Both the position numbers and the translations under genes were made by a program. Positions 1 to 8,323 of a stretch of 33,265 nucleotides of DNA are shown piece by piece. Position 1 is the first letter of the stretch. Each line of letters begins with the position of its first letter. Source of the stretch: Caldisericaceae bacterium (lineage in GTDB: Bacteria > Calditrichota > Calditrichia > Calditrichales > Calditrichaceae); the NCBI GenBank assembly GCA_021160885.1, contig JAGHBR010000146.1, positions 1 through 33,265 on the forward strand, read 5' to 3'. The notes below the pieces were generated by a model. The model was not told the origin of the DNA and ran no database searches. It saw only the letters and a program-made list of their open reading frames with translations.

Positions 1-886
1 CCAGTACTTCAAATACGTTTTCGAAGCAATCCGAATCGCTGGCATCCGGATTGACAATGGGAAAGATTTTTTTAATCTCTTCCCCAAACAGCGGTGAAGA
101 CAATGTGTACTCACGGTCTTTAATTTTATTAATATTACCGCGTAAAGTGTTGATTTCGCCATTGTGCGCAATAAAGCGGAAGGGCTGAGCCAGCGGCCAC
201 GAAGGAAAGGTGTTGGTACTGTAGCGCTGGTGCACCATGGCCAGGGCCGATTCAAAATCGCTGGCCGTTAAATCTGGATAAAAGTTCTGAAACTGTAATG
301 AAACAAACATGCCCTTGTACACAATGGTGCGGCTGGAAAGCGAACTGATGTAAAAATCTTCCATGCTCCAGCCCAATTTACTGGCTTCACTTTCCAGAAC
401 TTTGCGCAGAATGTACAACTGGCGTTCCAGGTCTTCTCCACTATGATTTTTAAACTGCACAAATAATTGCCAGAAAGCAGGCATCGATTGCCGCGCAAAA
501 TCACCCAGAGCATCCGGATTAACCGACACTTTGCGCCAGCCAAGCACTTTACCTTTTTCTTTGCGCACCACACTCTGCACCATCTTTTTAGCTTTTTCCA
601 CCGCCCTCGGCGGCAAAAAGAGAAAACCAACGCCATACTGCCCGGGCTCTGGTAGTTTAAAATCCACCACACGCTTAAAAAATCGGTGGGGAATCTGAGT
701 CATCATGCCGGCCCCATCTCCTGTTTTCCGGTCGCCGCCCACTGCACCGCGGTGTTCCAGATTGTTTAAAATGGTAATGGCATCGTCGATGATGGTGTGT
801 TCTTTGCGGCCATCTATGTTTACAATAAAGCCTAAACCACAGGCATCGTGTTCAAACTGTTTGTTGTACAATCCTTGTGGCTGCAT
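1..886 (-). CDS. gltB: Glutamate synthase large subunit, N-terminal part (truncated by window edge; class II glutamine amidotransferase domain)
   Basis: Manual translation of the reverse complement from ATG at 886 is open to the window edge: MQPQGLYNKQFEHDACGLGFIVNIDGRKEHTIIDDAITILNNLEHRGAVGGDRKTGDGAG...MVHQRYSTNTFPSWPLAQPFRFIAHNGEINTLRGN. Typical Ntn amidotransferase HDACG start and NTFPSWPLAQPFR...HNGEINT motifs. GGAAGGA Shine-Dalgarno upstream. Absent from the ORF track because it runs off the edge. Confidence 0.95.
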   Translation of the reverse strand, partial: MQPQGLYNKQFEHDACGLGFIVNIDGRKEHTIIDDAITILNNLEHRGAVGGDRKTGDGAGMMTQIPHRFFKRVVDFKLPEPGQYGVGFLFLPPRAVEKAKKMVQSVVRKEKGKVLGWRKVSVNPDALGDFARQSMPAFWQLFVQFKNHSGEDLERQLYILRKVLESEASKLGWSMEDFYISSLSSRTIVYKGMFVSLQFQNFYPDLTASDFESALAMVHQRYSTNTFPSWPLAQPFRFIAHNGEINTLRGNINKIKDREYTLSSPLFGEEIKKIFPIVNPDASDSDCFENVFEVL

Positions 887-944
887 TGTCCATCCTTCCA
901 GAATTAAAATTTTGTTGTAATTTGTTAAAGGTTTTTAATTAGAC

Positions 945-1041
945 GAAATCTTTGAAAAAACCGGGGATTCGCCAAACTTTTCAACTTAGGGATTCCCGCC
1001 TGCGCGGGAATGATCTTCTTAATGATTTTTTCAAAGGTTTC
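945..1041. repeat. MITE/REP-like element, copy 1 (opposite orientation to copies 2 and 3)
   Basis: Termini GAAATCTTTGAAAAAA ... TTTTTTCAAAGGTTTC form a 16-bp inverted repeat with 1 mismatch; internal palindrome ATTCCCGCCTGCGCGGGAAT. Reverse complement aligns with 19712-19832. Confidence 0.8.
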
Positions 1042-1170
1042 TTAGACACCATTTTTTATTCGAACACAGATTTGCTTAAGTCAACTGATTTCACGTTCTA
1101 AATCATACTTCAAAAATATCCGGGCAATCTTTTAATCCAGTCAATCAACTTCCAGACAAATTAACGCAAT

Positions 1171-1330
1171 TGTCATTTTGAGGCGACAGCAATGGCCTTG
1201 CCATTGAATATTAAAATAATGACATTCTGGATGAATAGTAGTCCCGCTTTAGCAGGGCGAAAAACCACTTCTAAAAGTGCTAAGGATTATTCACTTCACT
1301 CAGCTTCGCTCCGTTCCGTTCAGAATGACA
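1171..1330. repeat. Second family of intergenic repeat with TGTCATTNTGA / TCAGAATGACA inverted termini
   Basis: TGTCATTTTGA at 1171 and TTCAGAATGACA ending at 1330; internal hairpins such as CAATGGC-ctt-GCCATTG; GC-skewed 'cactcagcttcgctccgttccgttcagaatgaca' end. Confidence 0.55.
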
Positions 1331-1416
1331 GGCGGGATGTCAATAGTAGGAGCTTTGCGACGAAACATCCTACCCACCTTGCCATTTTCGATACGCACGC
1401 TCCTTATTCAAAAATT

Positions 1417-2769
1417 TCACTCTTCCCATTCCAACAGTTTAGCAATTGCCTTGTGCCACCTCTCAAAGCAGAACCGTTCAATCACCTTTTCCATTTGCTG
1501 TTTGATCTTTTCATTGCTCAAATTGCCGATGCTGCCAATATGTGTGTGTTTCAACGATTTCGGTTCAGACAAAGCACCTTCTTTAATTTGTCGGGCCACC
1601 TGATGGTAGGCCTCACGAAAAGGAAGTCCCTGTTTGACCAGCTCATTAACTGCCTCCACACTGAACAAATTGCGGTAACGTTCATCTTGCAAAATGTCCT
1701 TTTTCACTTGCATCATAGGCAGCACATGGTTTAAAATAGCCAGGCACTGTTCCATTTCGGAAAAGGCTGTTAAAAATTGTTCTTTAATGATTTGAAAATC
1801 CCGGTGGTAGCCCGATGGCAGATTAGCTGTAATCGTTTGAATCTGTGCGGGCAGTGCTTTTAAGCGGTTGCAACGGGCGCGCAGCAACTCAAACACATCG
1901 GGATTTTTTTTGTGCGGCATGATGCTAGAACCGGTTGTAACCGTTTCAGGAAACGAAACAAAGCCAAAGTTTTGACTTTGAAATAAGACCAGATCCATGG
2001 CAAATTTAGCCAGTGTTTCGGCCAGCCCGGCCAGGGACTGACTGACCACGCGCTCCATCTTACCGCGCGTCATCTGGGCGTAAACCGCGTTAACATTCAA
2101 TTCTTCAAAGCCCAACAGATCGGTGGTTAATTGACGGTCCAGGGGAAAAGAAGAGCCGTAACCGGCAGCCGAACCCAGAGGATTCTTGTTAACCACCTGA
2201 TACGCCGCCTGAAGTTGAATTAAGTCGTCGACCAGACTCTCAGCATAAGCCGCCAGCCACAGACCAACCGAAGAAGGCATGGCAACCTGAAAATGCGTGT
2301 AACCAGGCAGCAGCACTTCTTTGTACTGTTCACTCAATTTTAAAAGAAGATCGAAAAGCTCGGACGCCTGTTCAACAATGTTTTGAATTTCTGCCCGTAC
2401 AAACAGGCGTAAATCCACCAGCACCTGATCATTACGTGAACGCCCGGTGTGCAAGCGGGCGCCGGCTTGCGGGTCCATTCGCGTCAGCAGCAATTCCACC
2501 TGAGAGTGGACATCCTCCACACCATTTTCAATCTCGAATTGACCACTTTCAATTTGCTGCAAAATTTCCTTTAATCCTTTGCGCAGCGCTTTAAAAGTCG
2601 CCTGATCAATCAAACCAGTTTTGTAAAGCATCTGGCAATGGGCCAGCGAACCAATGGCATCCCATCTGGCCAGTAACAGATCCTGCTGCGGGTCACGGCC
2701 AATGGTAAACGATTCCACCAGCGGATCCAGTAAACTCTCCTTTTGCCAGACTTTTTTTGTGTTGCTCAT
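1417..2769 (-). CDS. argH: Argininosuccinate lyase
   Basis: 450 aa; GRSRNDQV and TGSSIMPHKKNPDVFELLRA signature motifs. Confidence 0.96.
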   Translation of the reverse strand: MSNTKKVWQKESLLDPLVESFTIGRDPQQDLLLARWDAIGSLAHCQMLYKTGLIDQATFKALRKGLKEILQQIESGQFEIENGVEDVHSQVELLLTRMDPQAGARLHTGRSRNDQVLVDLRLFVRAEIQNIVEQASELFDLLLKLSEQYKEVLLPGYTHFQVAMPSSVGLWLAAYAESLVDDLIQLQAAYQVVNKNPLGSAAGYGSSFPLDRQLTTDLLGFEELNVNAVYAQMTRGKMERVVSQSLAGLAETLAKFAMDLVLFQSQNFGFVSFPETVTTGSSIMPHKKNPDVFELLRARCNRLKALPAQIQTITANLPSGYHRDFQIIKEQFLTAFSEMEQCLAILNHVLPMMQVKKDILQDERYRNLFSVEAVNELVKQGLPFREAYHQVARQIKEGALSEPKSLKHTHIGSIGNLSNEKIKQQMEKVIERFCFERWHKAIAKLLEWEE

Positions 2770-2871
2770 TTTTAACCGTCAATTCTTTTTTGTTTAGCTA
2801 ACTATTTATTCAAATGGTCTTACTTGCCAGGATTTATTCTTAAAAATCTCACACTCTTAAATTCTGAACTC

Positions 2872-3948
2872 TCAACCGCCATCTGTCAACAATCTTTCCA
2901 GCAGTTCAATGTAGCGCCCGATGCCCTGTTTAATTTCTTCTAGGTAAATGAATTCATTTGGCGTGTGCGAACGTTCGGACATGCCAGGTCCCATTTTTAC
3001 TGATGGGGCCTCAATGTATGTCTGGTCCGAAAGCGTAGGCGAACCAAAAGTTTTAATGCTCATTTCTCTGCTAATTTTGACCAGCTGGTGATTCGGATCA
3101 ATAGAAGAAGGTTTTAAGCGCAATGAAGTACGCACAATTTCACTCGTGATGTTCTGTTTAATAATCTGCAAAACCTGTTCATTGGTGTAGGCATCGGTTG
3201 TGCGCACATCAACCGTAAAATCACATTTGTCCGGAATGACATTGTGCAACTCTCCGGCCTGAATGACCGTAACCGTCATTTTAACAGGCCCCAGCATGGG
3301 CGATACTTTTGGGAACTGATAGTTGCTGAACCACTGAATATCCTGCACCGCTTTCAAAATGGCATTTTCTCCAATTTCGCGTGCAGCGTGCCCTGCCCGG
3401 CCATGGGCCCTGCAGCGCAAAACCATCAGGCCCTTTTCGGCAATGGCCATTTCCATGCCCGTAGGTTCGCCTACAATAGCCAGATCGATTTTGCCCAGTT
3501 CCGGTAAAACTGCACGAATGCCCTTTTCCCCGGAATTCTCTTCCTCTGCTGTAGCGGCCAAAATCAGATTGTAATTCAAATTCTCCCACTGGTAAAAATA
3601 GACAAAAGTCGCCAACAAACTGACCAGGGGCCCGCCGGCATCATTACTGCCCAGGCCGATCAATTTACCATCGCTGATTGTAGGCGTAAACGGATCGCTT
3701 TGCCAGCCTGCCACCGGTTTTACCGTATCGTGATGCGAATTCAGCAACAGGGTTGGCTTTTCAGGGTGGTAATGACGATTCAGTGCCCAGATATTATTAA
3801 ACTTGCGTTTAGTTTCAACACCATGTTCCTGTAAAAATTTTTGAATTAAATCTGCCGTTTCGGCTTCCTGTCCGCTAAAAGAGGGAGTTGCAATTAATTG
3901 CTTCAAAAGCTCAATGGCTTGTTGACTGAGTTCATTCAAATTCTGCAT
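2872..3948 (-). CDS. argE: M20 family metallopeptidase, N-acetyl- (or N-acyl-) ornithine/citrulline deacylase
   Basis: 358 aa; NSHHDTVKPVAGW, GSNDAGGP, AEEENSGEKG and D.TY motifs of M20 peptidases; located between argB and argH. Confidence 0.8.
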   Translation of the reverse strand: MQNLNELSQQAIELLKQLIATPSFSGQEAETADLIQKFLQEHGVETKRKFNNIWALNRHYHPEKPTLLLNSHHDTVKPVAGWQSDPFTPTISDGKLIGLGSNDAGGPLVSLLATFVYFYQWENLNYNLILAATAEEENSGEKGIRAVLPELGKIDLAIVGEPTGMEMAIAEKGLMVLRCRAHGRAGHAAREIGENAILKAVQDIQWFSNYQFPKVSPMLGPVKMTVTVIQAGELHNVIPDKCDFTVDVRTTDAYTNEQVLQIIKQNITSEIVRTSLRLKPSSIDPNHQLVKISREMSIKTFGSPTLSDQTYIEAPSVKMGPGMSERSHTPNEFIYLEEIKQGIGRYIELLERLLTDGG

Positions 3949-3951
3949 TCT

Positions 3952-4722
3952 CTATTCCAATGTGATTAATGTTCCTTGTGTTAAGTGATTTACATTCGTA
4001 ATACGCACCTGATTTACGCCATTTTGCAAGGCTTTAAAGGCATTGTCCAGTTTTGGCAACATGCCATCGGTTACCAGATTCTGTTTATACAAGGCTTCGT
4101 AACCAGCACGATTCAAGTGGTGGATGACACTGTTCTCGTCATCTGCATTACGCAACACACCTTTTTTTTCAAAACAGAACATGAGTTGCGTATCGTAAAT
4201 TTTACTCATCGCTGCGGCCAACTCGCTGGCAATGGTGTCTGCATTGGTATTCAGCAACTGGCCCTGGCCGTCGTGAGTTAAGGCACAAAACACCGGTACC
4301 AGTTCAGATTCCAGAAACCAATGCAGTCGCTGCCGATTTACCTTGCGCACATCGCCAACAAAGCCAAAGTTAAATTCCCCAACCGGCCTTCTTTCAGCCA
4401 AAATGGTGTTTGCATCTGCGCCGCTTAAGCCAAGGGCATTGACGCCCAGATGCTGCAACTGCGCAACAATGGATTTGTTGTAATAGCCGCCATAAACCAT
4501 CAGAGCAACTTCTAACATGGCGGCATCAGTAATGCGCCGGCCATTAACCATTTGTGGCTCAATGCCCAATTGTTTTGCCAGTTGGCTTGCTTTTGCACCT
4601 CCTCCGTGTACCAATATTTTTGCTCCCGGCCAGCTACTAAAATTTTTTAAAAATGGATTTAGCAGCGCTGGTTTTTCCAGAACCTTACCGCCAATTTTAA
4701 AAACAGTTAATTTACCTTTCAT
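3952..4722 (-). CDS. argB: Acetylglutamate (or acylglutamate) kinase
   Basis: 256 aa; FKIGGKVLE, ILVHGGGAKASQLAKQLG, VNGRRITDAAMLEVALMV; C-terminal DGMLPKLDNAFKAL. Confidence 0.93.
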   Translation of the reverse strand: MKGKLTVFKIGGKVLEKPALLNPFLKNFSSWPGAKILVHGGGAKASQLAKQLGIEPQMVNGRRITDAAMLEVALMVYGGYYNKSIVAQLQHLGVNALGLSGADANTILAERRPVGEFNFGFVGDVRKVNRQRLHWFLESELVPVFCALTHDGQGQLLNTNADTIASELAAAMSKIYDTQLMFCFEKKGVLRNADDENSVIHHLNRAGYEALYKQNLVTDGMLPKLDNAFKALQNGVNQVRITNVNHLTQGTLITLE

Positions 4723-4947
4723 TACAAACCTGCAATCAGAATTTCAATTTTTTAATTTTTTCCTGTCCTCTTGTAATTTATTCCCTTGCTCTGCTTGTCC
4801 TCCCACGCCTGTGTTCTCTCCCCCGGTCTTGAGAAAGAAGAATTAGAGGGATGAGAGTAAATCAATAGAAAAATTTAAAACAACCTTTGTTTCAGCTCTG
4901 CTGACTAAATAAAAATAATAAGTTGTTAATTCAGCACTTGCTCATTT

Positions 4948-5925
4948 CTAAAAAGCCACTGGCTTCAATTGCAGTCCAAGGGTTTCTTCAAAGCCAAACA
5001 TCAAATTCATGTTTTGCACGGCCTGGCCTGCAGCTCCTTTAATCAGGTTATCTATCACGCTGATGATTAACAATTGCTCGCCTTCCTTAACCAGATGCAA
5101 TAAAGCTTTATTGGTGTTCACTACCTGCTTTACATCGGGATTAAAATCCACCACAAAAACGAATGGATGCTGCTGGTAAAAATCCTGGTACAAGGCAAAC
5201 AAATCATCTAATGGAGCTGTTATTTTAGTCTGAACGGCAACTAAAATGCCGCGCGTAAAACTGCCACGCATGGGCACAAAGTAGATGTCCTTTTGCCATT
5301 GATGGTTCAACCGCTGCAAGGTCTGTTTAATTTCAGCCAGGTGCTGATGTACAAACGGCTTGTAAACCGAAACATTATTGTTGCGCCAGGTGTAGTGTAT
5401 TGTGCTTGAAAGCGATTGCCCGGCGCCAGTGGAACCGGTAATAGCAGAAACATGCACCTCCTGGTTTAAAAGTCCATTGGCAGCCACAGGCAGCAAGGCC
5501 AGCTGAATGGCCGTGGCAAAACAGCCGGGATTAGCAATTTTGTCAGCTTCCTTGATTTCTTCTTTAAAGGCTTCCGGCAAACCATAAACGAAATCATTGC
5601 CCGGCCGGGACAACCTGAAATCCTGGCTCAAGTCAATGATTTTAACCTGCGGACTTAAATCCAATTCGGCCAGAATTTTCTGTGATTCTCCATGCCCCAT
5701 GCTCAAAAACAGCAAATCCGCGTCGGTGGAAATCGAATCCGTAAACTGCAGATCGGTTTCACCGAACAAGTCGCTGTGTACCGAGGTGATTGGTTTGCCT
5801 GCCTGGCTGCGACTGTGCACAAAGGCAATTTCTGCCCAGGGATGATGCAATAAAATTCGCAGCAGCTCACCGCCAGCGTAACCTGCCCCGCCGACAATGC
5901 CAACTTTAACCATTTTCAGCACCAC
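4948..5925 (-). CDS. argC: N-acetyl-gamma-glutamyl-phosphate reductase (true start probably at MVKVGIVGG)
   Basis: 325 aa; VGIVGGAGYAGGELLRILLHHP, DLSQDFR, NPGCFATA, TGSTGAGQ motifs. 5' end overlaps argG by about 20 nt. Confidence 0.95.
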   Translation of the reverse strand: MVLKMVKVGIVGGAGYAGGELLRILLHHPWAEIAFVHSRSQAGKPITSVHSDLFGETDLQFTDSISTDADLLFLSMGHGESQKILAELDLSPQVKIIDLSQDFRLSRPGNDFVYGLPEAFKEEIKEADKIANPGCFATAIQLALLPVAANGLLNQEVHVSAITGSTGAGQSLSSTIHYTWRNNNVSVYKPFVHQHLAEIKQTLQRLNHQWQKDIYFVPMRGSFTRGILVAVQTKITAPLDDLFALYQDFYQQHPFVFVVDFNPDVKQVVNTNKALLHLVKEGEQLLIISVIDNLIKGAAGQAVQNMNLMFGFEETLGLQLKPVAF

Positions 5926-7117
5926 CTGACTTTTTTTGAATCTGATGAAAAATCTTATTTTGAACCGCTAAAATTTTGGCAAAACCACGCGCGTCATTTC
6001 CATTCCATAAGTGGTTTTGTTCGCCGTAGCTTGCCACTTCCGGGTCCATTAAATCAAATGGGCTCTCGATACCCTGCAGTTCAAACCGGTAAGGGAAAAC
6101 TTTGGCAAACACGCGCCCGGTGACATGCTGCTGGGAATTCTGCAGGAAAGCTTCCATGTCGCGCATTACTGGGTCAAGGTACTGGCCTTCGTGCAGCATC
6201 ATGCCGTACCAGTTGGCAATCTGGTCTTTCCAGTAAATTTGCCATTTGGTTAATACATGTTTTTCCAGTAACTGGTGCGCTTTTAAGATTAACATGGGCC
6301 CGGCCGCTTCAAACCCCACGCGACCTTTAATGCCAATAATCGTGTCGCCCACGTGAATGTCCCGTCCAATGCCATAAGGAGCAACCAGCGCATTAAGTGC
6401 TTTGATGGCCTGCAGCGGATGAGCAAAAGATTGCCCGTTAAAACCAACCAATTCGCCTTTTTCAAATTCCAGAGTAATGTCTAGCGGCTCTTTTGCCGTT
6501 ACCGCCGTGGGAAATGCCTCTTGTGGTAAAGCCTGATGTGAAGTCAAAGTTTCTTTACCGCCTACCGATGTGCCCCACAAACCCTGATTAATTGAATATT
6601 GCGCTGTTTGCCATTCCAGATCGAGACCAAATTTTTTTAAATAAGCTATTTCCTGTTCACGAGTAAGTTTTTGATCCCGTACTGGAGTCAAAATTTCTAC
6701 TTCCGGTGAAAGAACATGAAAAATAAGATCGAAGCGAATCTGATCATTACCAGCGCCGGTGCTCCCATGAGCCACGTAGCGGGCATCTATTTTTTGCACG
6801 TAATCGGCAATAGCCATGACCTGAAAAACGCGTTCGGCGCTTACCGACAAAGGATAGGTACCATTCCGTAAAACATTACCGTAAATCAGGTAACGAATAC
6901 CCTGCTGGTAGAACTGCTGTTCTATGTTCACGGTTTTGTGTTCCAACACGCCCAACGCAGCGGCTTTTGTTTCCAGGTCCTGAACTTCTTTTTCCGAAAA
7001 GCCGCCGGTATTAACCGTAATAGTGTAAACATCCAATCCCTTTTCTTCGGCCAGGTACTTGGCGCAATATGTTGTGTCTAAGCCGCCGCTAAAGGCTAAT
7101 ACTACTTTTTTGTTCAT
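5906..7117 (-). CDS. argG: Argininosuccinate synthase
   Basis: 403 aa; AFSGGLDTTYCAKYLAEEKG, YVAHGSTGAGNDQIRFD motifs. Confidence 0.95.
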   Translation of the reverse strand: MNKKVVLAFSGGLDTTYCAKYLAEEKGLDVYTITVNTGGFSEKEVQDLETKAAALGVLEHKTVNIEQQFYQQGIRYLIYGNVLRNGTYPLSVSAERVFQVMAIADYVQKIDARYVAHGSTGAGNDQIRFDLIFHVLSPEVEILTPVRDQKLTREQEIAYLKKFGLDLEWQTAQYSINQGLWGTSVGGKETLTSHQALPQEAFPTAVTAKEPLDITLEFEKGELVGFNGQSFAHPLQAIKALNALVAPYGIGRDIHVGDTIIGIKGRVGFEAAGPMLILKAHQLLEKHVLTKWQIYWKDQIANWYGMMLHEGQYLDPVMRDMEAFLQNSQQHVTGRVFAKVFPYRFELQGIESPFDLMDPEVASYGEQNHLWNGNDARGFAKILAVQNKIFHQIQKKSGGAENG

Positions 7118-7685
7118 CTACTTTTTCACTTTCATTTTTTTTCTCTTGCGGGTCATACAACATAGCCGTGCACAAACAATGTTTGTAATTGGTGCGTTTT
7201 AAAATATCAAAATTAACACAGCTTTCACAGCCTTTCCAGAAAGCCTCATCATCAGTTAGCTGTGAAAACGTTACTGGCCGGTATCCCAGCTGGTAATTTA
7301 TCTTCATCACCGCCGGACTGGTTGTAATACCGAACAATTTGGCATTCGGGAATTTTTTACGCGAAAGTTCAAAAGCCGCTTTTTTAATCATTTTACCCAG
7401 GCCAAGCTCACGAAACTCGGGAACCACAATCAAACCGGAATTGGCCACAAAATTTTTCTCCTTGCCCCAGGTTTCGATGTAACAAAAGCCGACAAAGCGT
7501 CCGTCATGGGTCAGGGCAATCACCGCTTTTCCTTCACGCATTTTGCTTTTGATGTATTCCGGATCCCTTTTAGCAATTCCGGTGCCGCGAATTTTGGCCG
7601 CTTCTTCTATGGTTTGACAAATTTCTTCAGCATATTTGTAATGCTCTTCCGTGGCGGTTACGATTGTAACTTTATTATTTTCCAT
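7089..7685 (-). CDS. GNAT family N-acetyltransferase, candidate N-acyl-glutamate synthase of the arg operon
   Basis: 198 aa; GNAT core (GLIVVPEFRELGLGKMIKKAAFELSRKKFPNAKLFGITT); first gene of arg operon, overlaps argG. Confidence 0.75.
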   Translation of the reverse strand: MENNKVTIVTATEEHYKYAEEICQTIEEAAKIRGTGIAKRDPEYIKSKMREGKAVIALTHDGRFVGFCYIETWGKEKNFVANSGLIVVPEFRELGLGKMIKKAAFELSRKKFPNAKLFGITTSPAVMKINYQLGYRPVTFSQLTDDEAFWKGCESCVNFDILKRTNYKHCLCTAMLYDPQEKKNESEKVDEQKSSISL

Positions 7686-7905
7686 TGTTCCTCCTTTTTA
7701 AAAAGGAAAAAATAAACATTAATATGTTGATTTTAATTTTAAGAATAGAAATGACTACGGTCGTCGTCGACCGCGAGGTCGGTAAAAATAGAGCGGAAAT
7801 AGTAGCAGGGAAACGTTCGATCTTTTCATTTTTCACATTCAGTTAAATTGTTTTTCGGGCAATATAATAAACATCAGAAAAAATGCAAATTTTTTTACTT
7901 TTTTA

Positions 7906-7919
7906 TGTATGTTTATTCA
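7906..7919. promoter_or_regulatory. Candidate ARG box (ArgR-like operator)
   Basis: TGTATGTTTATTCA compared with E. coli-type TGAATWWWWATTCA: 9 of 10 fixed positions match; about 220 bp upstream of the first arg gene. Confidence 0.3.
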
Positions 7920-8019
7920 TTTTTACAAATAGACGCACATTTTAGCTTGCCAGGCCAGATAAATGGTGTATGATTGGTGAATGGAAATTACAGCTCATTC
8001 TTAAACTTTGTTACTGGCA

Positions 8020-8082
8020 CTGGTACTGGTCACTCATCACTTGTTACTTGTTACGCGTCACCTGTTACTCGTTACTTATTAC
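8020..8082. repeat. Heptameric tandem repeat, 9 degenerate units (consensus YYGTTAC/NNRTYAC)
   Basis: ctggtac tggtcac tcatcac ttgttac ttgttac gcgtcac ctgttac tcgttac ttattac, unbroken 7-nt phase. Confidence 0.85.
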
Positions 8083-8094
8083 TTTTACTAATCC

Positions 8095-8172
8095 GTGCTA
8101 ATCTGTGAAAATCAGTGGCTAATAATCAGTGACCAAAAAACAATTGAGTGCTAATCTGTGAAAATCAGTGGC
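8095..8172. repeat. Pair of exact 25-bp direct repeats
   Basis: gtgctaatctgtgaaaatcagtggc at 8095-8119 and 8148-8172 (53-bp period), plus partial related pieces (aataatcagtgac; aagaaatcggtgtc). Confidence 0.9.
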
Positions 8173-8192
8173 AAGAAATCGGTGTCTAATAT

Positions 8193-8227
8193 AAATAAAT
8201 AGCCATCCCGAAAATTCGGGATGGCTA
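8193..8227 (-). terminator. Hairpin terminator downstream of the pst-phoU operon
   Basis: Perfect inverted repeat tagccatcccgaa-aa-ttcgggatggcta (8200-8227); followed on the minus strand by TTTATTTATA. Confidence 0.6.
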
Positions 8228-8323
8228 CAGGCCTTGCTTCCTTCCTTGGATGGCTTGAACTTTCCTGTTCATTTTTAAAAATCGGAAAATAAATTTCATT
8301 GTTAAATTTAAGGGGTGAAGTGT

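Noticed and set aside
268-672. ORF of 134 aa on the minus strand in the track
   Set aside because: Wrong frame inside gltB; the gltB frame is fully open and gives recognisable glutamate synthase sequence.
1192-1734. Plus-strand ORFs 1192-1734 and 1277-1603
   Set aside because: They span repeat DNA and the antisense of argH; no recognisable protein features.
2845-2880. Possible third heptad tract (actctta aattctg aactctc)
   Set aside because: Phase is weak and it overlaps the end of the M20 peptidase gene.
7693-7706. CCTTTTTAAAAAGG palindrome overlapping the Shine-Dalgarno of the first arg gene, considered as a translational switch
   Set aside because: Loopless 14-bp A/T palindrome cannot form a stable RNA hairpin by itself; likely compositional.
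7754-7779. cggtcgtcgtcgaccgcgaggtcgg GC-rich patch with a 6-bp stem
   Set aside because: Too short and isolated to support a specific element.
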